Shown here one piece after another: positions 1 to 3,073 of a stretch of 5,700 bases of DNA. How positions within the stretch are numbered: the stretch's first letter is position 1; each line of letters begins with the position of its first letter. A program made the position numbers and the translations under genes. This DNA is from Thermoplasmata archaeon (GTDB lineage: Archaea > Thermoplasmatota > Thermoplasmata > JAGHBH01): the NCBI GenBank assembly GCA_021161085.1, contig JAGHBH010000064.1, positions 1 through 5,700 of the forward strand. Direction: 5' to 3'. The notes under the pieces were generated by a model that saw only the letters and a program-made list of their open reading frames with translations, had not been told where the DNA came from and searched no databases.

Positions 1-1
1 G

Positions 2-553
2 GAGGGGGGCGGGAAAGAGGGTTCTGGAAAGAAGAGGGGGCTGATAAAGGAGCACAGTGGAGGATATCTTCTGGCGGAGAGGATAAATCTCTTCGACGAC
101 TCCACCATACTGAAGACCCTATCGGAGGCGAAAAAGGCTGGGACCACGATTCTGGCCACGGGGAACGTGGAGGATGGGGAGTTGCCGCCTGAGGTATGGG
201 AGACCTTCGGCCTCAGGGTCCGTGTTGAGAGCATCCATGACATAGAGGAGAGGATAGAGATACTCCGCCGGGTGGAGGCCTACAAGAAGCATCCCACGGC
301 CTTCTATTCCGACTTCGCCGCCCAGGAGAACAGGCTCAGGGAGAGGATAGCCAGGGGCAGGGAGATCGTGGCGAAAATAGATGTTCCGGCACGGGCCAGG
401 CAGAAGGCGGAGAAGGAGGGAAAAAGGATTCGTGCGGACGCTGGAAGGCTTTTGTCGGCAGCGGTGGCCAACGCAGCACTGGATGGGAGGAACTGGGTGG
501 AGGCAGAGGATGTGGAGGCCGTCCTTCCCCTGGTGGCCCCTCCCGGAGAATGA
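2..553 (+). CDS. Mg-chelatase ChlI/BchI-like AAA+ protein, C-terminal part (5' end outside window)
   Basis: The frame is open from the left edge to the TGA at 551-553, giving 183 residues with no start in view. Order matches the second half of ChlI/BchI ATPases, which drive metal insertion into tetrapyrroles: a GLIKEHSGG stretch (residues 13-21) before the Walker B strand, NLFDD (29-33), sensor-1-like TGN (53-55), DGELPPEVWETFGL (58-71), the helical region with ERIEIL and then the C-terminal lid with IRAD (143-146), where R144 matches the usual sensor-2 arginine. The ending (VEAEDVEAVLPLVAP) is also typical. Odd: the Walker B Asp is Ala (A25, with E26 kept), and the family's LRPQLLDRFGL is LPPEVWETFGL, so the arginine-finger position is lost. 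This suggests a non-catalytic, ChlD/BchD-like AAA module, but no VWA domain follows the stop. Family assignment is firm; substrate (Mg, Co or other) is unknown. Only 23 bp separate it from the convergent next gene. Confidence 0.85.
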   Translation, partial: EGGGKEGSGKKRGLIKEHSGGYLLAERINLFDDSTILKTLSEAKKAGTTILATGNVEDGELPPEVWETFGLRVRVESIHDIEERIEILRRVEAYKKHPTAFYSDFAAQENRLRERIARGREIVAKIDVPARARQKAEKEGKRIRADAGRLLSAAVANAALDGRNWVEAEDVEAVLPLVAPPGE

Positions 554-576
554 GCCTCCTTTTCCCCTCCAAAGCA

Positions 577-813
577 TCACAGACCGGGTATGGAGAACAT
601 TCTCTGGTTGAAAAAGCGGATGGCTTTGGTTATCTCCTCCTCAGGTATCTCGTTCTTCCGTAGGAACTGGGTGAAATGGTTTATGTCCGAGAGGTCTATC
701 ATGGTGCTGTCCCTCATACGGAAGTATATCTTCTTCACTCCGTCCTCCTCCGTGAAGACCACGGTCCCGAACAACTGGCCTATATCGTCGAATATCGGCA
801 CGCTCTCAGACAT
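577..813 (-). CDS. Small conserved-looking protein of unknown function, divergent from ftsZ
   Basis: This is a 78-codon ORF from ATG (811-813) to TGA (577-579). I do not recognise the family. The protein is soluble-looking, with no signal peptide or membrane helix. The first half looks beta-rich (GTVVF at 16-20, KKIYFRM at 28-34, MIDLSDI at 38-44); the second half looks helical (HFTQFLRKNEIP, EEEITKAIRFFNQRM). The beta part (IGQLFGTVVF, then DGVKKIYF, then a strand ending in DLSDI) has a faint resemblance to PRC-barrel proteins, a fold known among archaeal division factors, but this is only a pattern impression. Its reality is supported by a TATA-like box at the right distance upstream, amino-acid composition normal for a protein, and the absence of any better ORF here. 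The ribosome binding site is weak (GGGGT a few bases before ATG), consistent with a very short leader. Confidence 0.75.
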   Translation of the reverse strand: MSESVPIFDDIGQLFGTVVFTEEDGVKKIYFRMRDSTMIDLSDINHFTQFLRKNEIPEEEITKAIRFFNQRMFSIPGL

Positions 814-832
814 GGTAACCCCGTTATGATTG

Positions 833-858
833 TAACAACCGGTTAATAAAGGTTGTTA
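833..858 (-). promoter_or_regulatory. Promoter of the 78-codon gene with palindrome around the TATA box
   Basis: On the minus strand TTTATTAA (850 to 843) is a plausible archaeal TATA box. A start about 25 bp downstream would fall near 820, leaving a leader of only several bases before the ATG at 813. The box lies inside a perfect 8-bp inverted repeat, TAACAACC (833-840) and GGTTGTTA (851-858), separated by 10 bp. This is the geometry of a repressor site that would block TBP binding. The promoter function is inferred from sequence only. Confidence 0.5.
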
Positions 859-917
859 TCCTCATATCCATTTTTGTCTTTCATTATGCGGCGATTATGC
901 ACGGCGAAAAGGGAAAA

Positions 918-934
918 TCGCCAACTTTTTATAC
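918..934 (+). promoter_or_regulatory. ftsZ promoter, TATA box TTTTTATA
   Basis: CTTTTTATAC lies at 925-934, with TTTTTATA at 926-933. It is 75 bp before the ATG of ftsZ, so transcription would begin near 955-960 and leave a leader of about 50 bases. A short inverted repeat, GGCGA (903-907) and TCGCC (918-922), sits directly upstream where TFB would contact the DNA. Upstream again, ATTATGC occurs twice (883-889 and 894-900), 11 bp apart. Confidence 0.55.
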
Positions 935-995
935 CCAAAAGCCATTCGACATCTGGGATGCACTCGCCTGGTTGATGTGCACTCTTCCACAGACC

Positions 996-1000
996 GGAGG
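996..1000 (+). promoter_or_regulatory. Ribosome binding site of ftsZ
   Basis: GGAGG matches the 3' end of archaeal 16S rRNA and ends 8 bases before the ATG at 1009. An in-frame TTG at 1003 is only 2 bases from it, too close for initiation, so this site decides the start in favour of ATG 1009. Confidence 0.75.
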
Positions 1001-1008
1001 ATTTGAAG

Positions 1009-2097
1009 ATGAAGAGTCTGGTTGACGGCCTTCTGGCCGGGAAAGATGGCGGCTCGCCCGCAGGATACGTGGGAGACCGTGATGTGGACGCCGAGCTGGA
1101 GGAACTTCTCAGGAATCTCAAGGCCAGCATAAAGATAATAGGATGTGGCGGAGGGGGCTGCAACACGGTGCAGCGGATAGCGGAGATAGGGGTCCACGGG
1201 GCCGAGCTCTATGCGGCCAACACCGATGCACAACATCTCCTCACCCTCAAGGGGCCGAAGAAGGTACTCCTGGGACCGAGAACCACCAAGGGTCTCGGAG
1301 CCGGGGCTCTTCCCCAGGTGGGAGAGGAAGCGGCGAGAGAGGTCAGGGAGAAGATAGAGCAGCTCCTCAGCCAGGGAAACATGGTGTTCCTGGCCTGCGG
1401 CCTGGGAGGGGGCACGGGCACGGGAAGCGCTCCCTTCATCTCACGGTTGGCCAAGGAGAAGGGCAGCCTCACCATAGCCTTCGCCACCCTCCCTTTCAAG
1501 GCGGAGGGGCGGGTGAGGATGGAGAACGCCATCAAGGGCCTGAGACGGCTGGTCCATTCGGCTGACACCACGATAGTGATACCCAACGAGAAACTGCTGG
1601 AGATAGCGCCCCATCTTCCCATGTCCGCCGCATTCAAGCTGGCCGACGAGTTGCTGACGAGGGCGATAGTGGGTCTCACCGAGGTCGTGACAAAACCCGG
1701 TCTGGTGAACCTGGACTTCAACGACATGAGGGCGATAATGAAGGACGGCGGCATGGCCATGATAGGATTGGGCGAGAGCGACCACCCCGATAAGAGGGCT
1801 GTGGAGGCCGTGGAGGAGGCCCTTGATTCACCTCTTCTCCTCAGCGACATAAGGGGGGCCAGCGGTGTGCTGGTGAACGTGACGGGAAGCGGCAACATGA
1901 GCGTCTCGGAGGCCCAGAAGGTGGCCGAGATAGTCCACCAGCGGGCGGGGCCGGGTTCCAAGATAATATGGGGTGCCTCCGTGGATCCCACCCTGGACAA
2001 GACCATAAGGGTGTTGATAGTGGCCACGGGTCTGAGGATGCCCGGGGACGGAGAAGGTAGGAGGGTCACGGTGGAGGATATAGATATCATCAGTTGA
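1009..2097 (+). CDS. ftsZ: Cell division GTPase FtsZ (archaeal FtsZ1-like)
   Basis: FtsZ is the tubulin homologue that binds GTP, polymerises at midcell and organises the division ring. The 362-residue protein has a 40-residue N-terminal extension, then the nucleotide-binding glycine loop GCGGGGCNTV (45-54), AANTDAQHL (69-77), the tubulin signature GGGTGTGSAP (133-142), the PNEKLL segment (192-197), and the T7 synergy loop NLDFND (234-239), with both catalytic acidic residues D236 and D239 present. GVHGAELYAANTDAQHL and the end, VEDIDIIS, resemble haloarchaeal FtsZ1 more than FtsZ2 or CetZ, as far as I recall those sequences. The short acidic C-terminal tail would be the likely docking site for SepF or similar membrane anchors. 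All core motifs are intact, so it should be active. In haloarchaea ftsZ1 precedes secE-nusG; here a small membrane protein follows instead. Confidence 0.97.
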   Translation: MKSLVDGLLAGKDGGSPAGYVGDRDVDAELEELLRNLKASIKIIGCGGGGCNTVQRIAEIGVHGAELYAANTDAQHLLTLKGPKKVLLGPRTTKGLGAGALPQVGEEAAREVREKIEQLLSQGNMVFLACGLGGGTGTGSAPFISRLAKEKGSLTIAFATLPFKAEGRVRMENAIKGLRRLVHSADTTIVIPNEKLLEIAPHLPMSAAFKLADELLTRAIVGLTEVVTKPGLVNLDFNDMRAIMKDGGMAMIGLGESDHPDKRAVEAVEEALDSPLLLSDIRGASGVLVNVTGSGNMSVSEAQKVAEIVHQRAGPGSKIIWGASVDPTLDKTIRVLIVATGLRMPGDGEGRRVTVEDIDIIS

Positions 2098-2156
2098 GAT
2101 TACAGAAAGCGTCCGTATGGGCCGACGACGGGCTGGAAAAATAAGCGGGATGTCCA

Positions 2157-2588
2157 TTGACCAGATATGTGAACTCCAGGCTGTCCCCGTTGCGGGTGAG
2201 GATGATAACCCTCCTGGCCACGGTGGGGGGTGTTGCCGGGGCCTTTTATTCCCTGATTTACGGGCTGAGCAGGATATGGATGGCGGTGGGCCTCGCCGGA
2301 ATGCTGCTGGTCAACTTCTGGGGGTGGCTTCATCTCCGGACAACGGCCGAGACCCCTCTGGAGGTGGATGTGGGGTGGAACCTCACCATAGTGTTTCCGG
2401 GCAGGACCCGTGAGGTGGAATGGAGGGCCGTTGAGGACATACTGTGGAAAAGGACCGTGGGAAACAACACCGTGGTGGGGATATTCCTCAACAGCGGCAG
2501 AGAGATATGGATGCACCGTGTCAAGAGGAAGATAGCCGAGGCCGTGGTTGAGAGATGGAAAGAGGGAAAAGATGGGGTTAGGCGGTAG
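2157..2588 (+). CDS. Small membrane protein with two transmembrane helices and a cytosolic beta-rich domain
   Basis: Not a family I can name. From the first in-frame start (TTG 2157) it has 143 residues: a short basic N-terminus (RYVNSRLSPLRVR), two hydrophobic helices (about 17-37 and 40-60) joined by a very short turn (a helical hairpin), then a soluble region of about 80 residues. The soluble part has strands around LEVDVGWNLTIVF, REVEWRAVEDILW, TVVGIFLNSG and REIWMHRV, closing with an amphipathic helix (KRKIAEAVVERW). The hairpin plus this strand and final-helix order recalls bacterial-type PH-like (bPH) membrane proteins, an inference from layout only. The positive-inside rule puts both termini in the cytosol. 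The start is uncertain: TTG 2157, GTG 2169 and ATG 2202 are all possible and none has a good ribosome site. A TATA-like AAAAATAA lies near 2136-2143, but the 59-bp gap also allows cotranscription with ftsZ. Confidence 0.8.
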   Translation: MTRYVNSRLSPLRVRMITLLATVGGVAGAFYSLIYGLSRIWMAVGLAGMLLVNFWGWLHLRTTAETPLEVDVGWNLTIVFPGRTREVEWRAVEDILWKRTVGNNTVVGIFLNSGREIWMHRVKRKIAEAVVERWKEGKDGVRR

Positions 2589-2667
2589 GATGGTTGTGGG
2601 AAAGATGGGAAAATAAAGAGGGAGAAAGAGAGATAAGGAGAGGAGGTGAAGAGACCAGGATGCCATT
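2589..2667. other. Purine-rich convergent intergenic tract
   Basis: This 79-bp gap lies between two convergent stop codons. By hand count the + strand of 2581-2640 has 51 purines in 60 bases. There is no T-run on the + strand to act as a terminator; on the minus strand the transcript of the sulfur-carrier gene would run into a pyrimidine-rich stretch with only short T-runs. It contains GGAGGTGA (2642-2649), a full match to the archaeal anti-Shine-Dalgarno, which leads into DNA antisense to the sulfur-carrier gene. Confidence 0.5.
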
Positions 2668-2868
2668 CTATCCTCCGCTTATGAGATGTATTGCGCTCAC
2701 CTCGGCCCCGTCGGGCACCTCCTTTGTGGCAAAATCCTCCCTTCGGACCACGACACCGTCTATCTTGACCACTATCATGGGAAAGGTGAACCCCATGGCA
2801 TCCAGGACATCCTTCACCGTCATTCCTTCCTGCCATTCCATGGGCCGTCCGTTCACCTTTATCATCAT
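2668..2868 (-). CDS. ThiS/MoaD-family ubiquitin-like sulfur carrier protein
   Basis: A 66-residue beta-grasp protein ending in SGG. In this family the terminal Gly is adenylated by an E1-like enzyme and turned into a thiocarboxylate that donates sulfur for thiamine, molybdopterin or tRNA thiolation; in archaea some members are also attached to proteins (SAMPs). Visible features: MIKVNG (first strand), EGMTVKDVLDAMGF (helix, 14-27), MIVVKIDGVVVRRED (31-45) and the ThiS/MoaD ending VPDGAEVSAIHLISGG (51-66). It looks closer to ThiS than to MoaD in size and in VVKIDGVVVRRE. The start at ATG 2868 is chosen because GGAGG (2875-2879 on the minus strand) lies 6 bases before it and a TATA box lies about 35 bp upstream. 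A longer in-frame ATG at 2958 would put that TATA box inside the coding region and adds 30 residues with no family match. No E1-like partner gene is in view. The TAG stop directly after Gly-Gly must be a true stop for the carrier to work unprocessed. Confidence 0.9.
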   Translation of the reverse strand: MMIKVNGRPMEWQEGMTVKDVLDAMGFTFPMIVVKIDGVVVRREDFATKEVPDGAEVSAIHLISGG

Positions 2869-2874
2869 CCGCAC

Positions 2875-2879
2875 CCTCC
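2875..2879 (-). promoter_or_regulatory. Ribosome binding site deciding the sulfur-carrier start
   Basis: Minus-strand GGAGG (CCTCC on +) is 6 bases before ATG 2868 and within GGGAGGGTGCGG. It supports the short, 66-residue protein over the 96-residue alternative. The same ATG is followed immediately by a second ATG (2865), so initiation could use either. Confidence 0.65.
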
Positions 2880-2897
2880 CACTCCAGGGGATTCTGG

Positions 2898-2906
2898 GTA
2901 TAAATC
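2898..2906 (-). promoter_or_regulatory. TATA box of the sulfur-carrier gene
   Basis: ATTTATAC on the minus strand (2905 to 2898), preceded on that strand by purine-rich AAAACG, fits BRE plus TATA. A start about 25 bp downstream would be near 2876, giving a leader of under 10 bases that barely includes the ribosome site. Read on the + strand the same bases are GTATAAAT and could in principle also fire toward the kinase, but the upstream BRE-like purines favour the minus direction. Confidence 0.55.
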
Positions 2907-2967
2907 GTTTTAGAAAAAACTCCGGGCTCCGTTCTCTTTCTCCGGCCGGTTCTCTCATCTGATAATC

Positions 2968-3037
2968 ACCCAGGGTAAGGGGACCCGGGGGTTCTTATCT
3001 CCGGTGAAAGGTTTTTTCTCCAAAAAAAGGAGGCAAG
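2968..3037 (+). promoter_or_regulatory. Leader and probable promoter region of the histidine kinase
   Basis: A weak TATA-like TTCTTATC is at 2992-2999. Just upstream are two GC-rich palindrome-like elements, ACCC-A-GGGT (2968-2976) and ACCC followed by GGGGGT (2983-2992), 15 bp apart start to start. Downstream, T6 (3012-3017), CTCC (3018-3021) and A7 (3022-3028) run into the ribosome-site-like AGGAGG (3028-3033). CTCC can pair with GGAG (3029-3032), hiding the ribosome site, or T6 can pair with the A-run instead. The promoter call is weaker than for the other genes. Confidence 0.35.
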
Positions 3038-3049
3038 ATGATGAGCTAG
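3038..3049 (+). other. Three-codon ORF (Met-Met-Ser-amber) in frame with the kinase
   Basis: ATG ATG AGC TAG at 3038-3049 follows AGGAGG (3028-3033) at a spacing of 4 bases. It is in the same frame as the kinase ATG at 3074, with only the TAG at 3047-3049 between them. The best initiation signal upstream of the kinase therefore points to this ATG and not to 3074. It may be the ancestral kinase start now closed by an amber codon, a regulatory minigene, or a sequencing error. Confidence 0.4.
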
Positions 3050-3073
3050 AACGCCGTTGCCACAAGGAAAGTT

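Larger units (their letters stand above)
814..1008. other. Divergent intergenic region between the 78-codon gene and ftsZ
   Basis: About 195 bp with no gene-sized ORF. It holds the two promoters listed separately, repeated TAAC/GTTA units between 816 and 858, the 11-bp-spaced ATTATGC pair at 883-900, and two tiny ORFs in the predicted ftsZ leader (958-975 and 975-1025), the stop of the first overlapping the start of the second as TGATG. Confidence 0.6.

Noticed and set aside
554..576. CTCCTTTTCCCCTCC as a terminator of the AAA+ gene
   Set aside because: A pyrimidine-rich stretch with only one T4 run and no hairpin; too weak to call.
119..580. Long minus-strand ORF of 153 codons opposite the AAA+ gene
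   Set aside because: It is antisense to a clearly recognisable AAA+ C-terminal region, its protein is rich in Pro, Leu, His and Arg with no family pattern, and it has no promoter or ribosome site.
1209..2090. Minus-strand ORF of 293 codons opposite ftsZ
   Set aside because: It mirrors ftsZ codons; open antisense frames are common in GC-rich genes with biased codon use. The product shows no domain.
2117..2413. 98-codon + strand ORF overlapping the two-helix membrane protein
   Set aside because: The overlapping frame has coherent membrane helices and a soluble domain, whereas this one is Gly/Pro/Asp-rich without structure and has no ribosome site.
2869..2958. N-terminal extension of the sulfur carrier from ATG 2958
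   Set aside because: It would place the TATA box inside the gene and adds residues unlike ThiS/MoaD; ATG 2868 has the GGAGG site.
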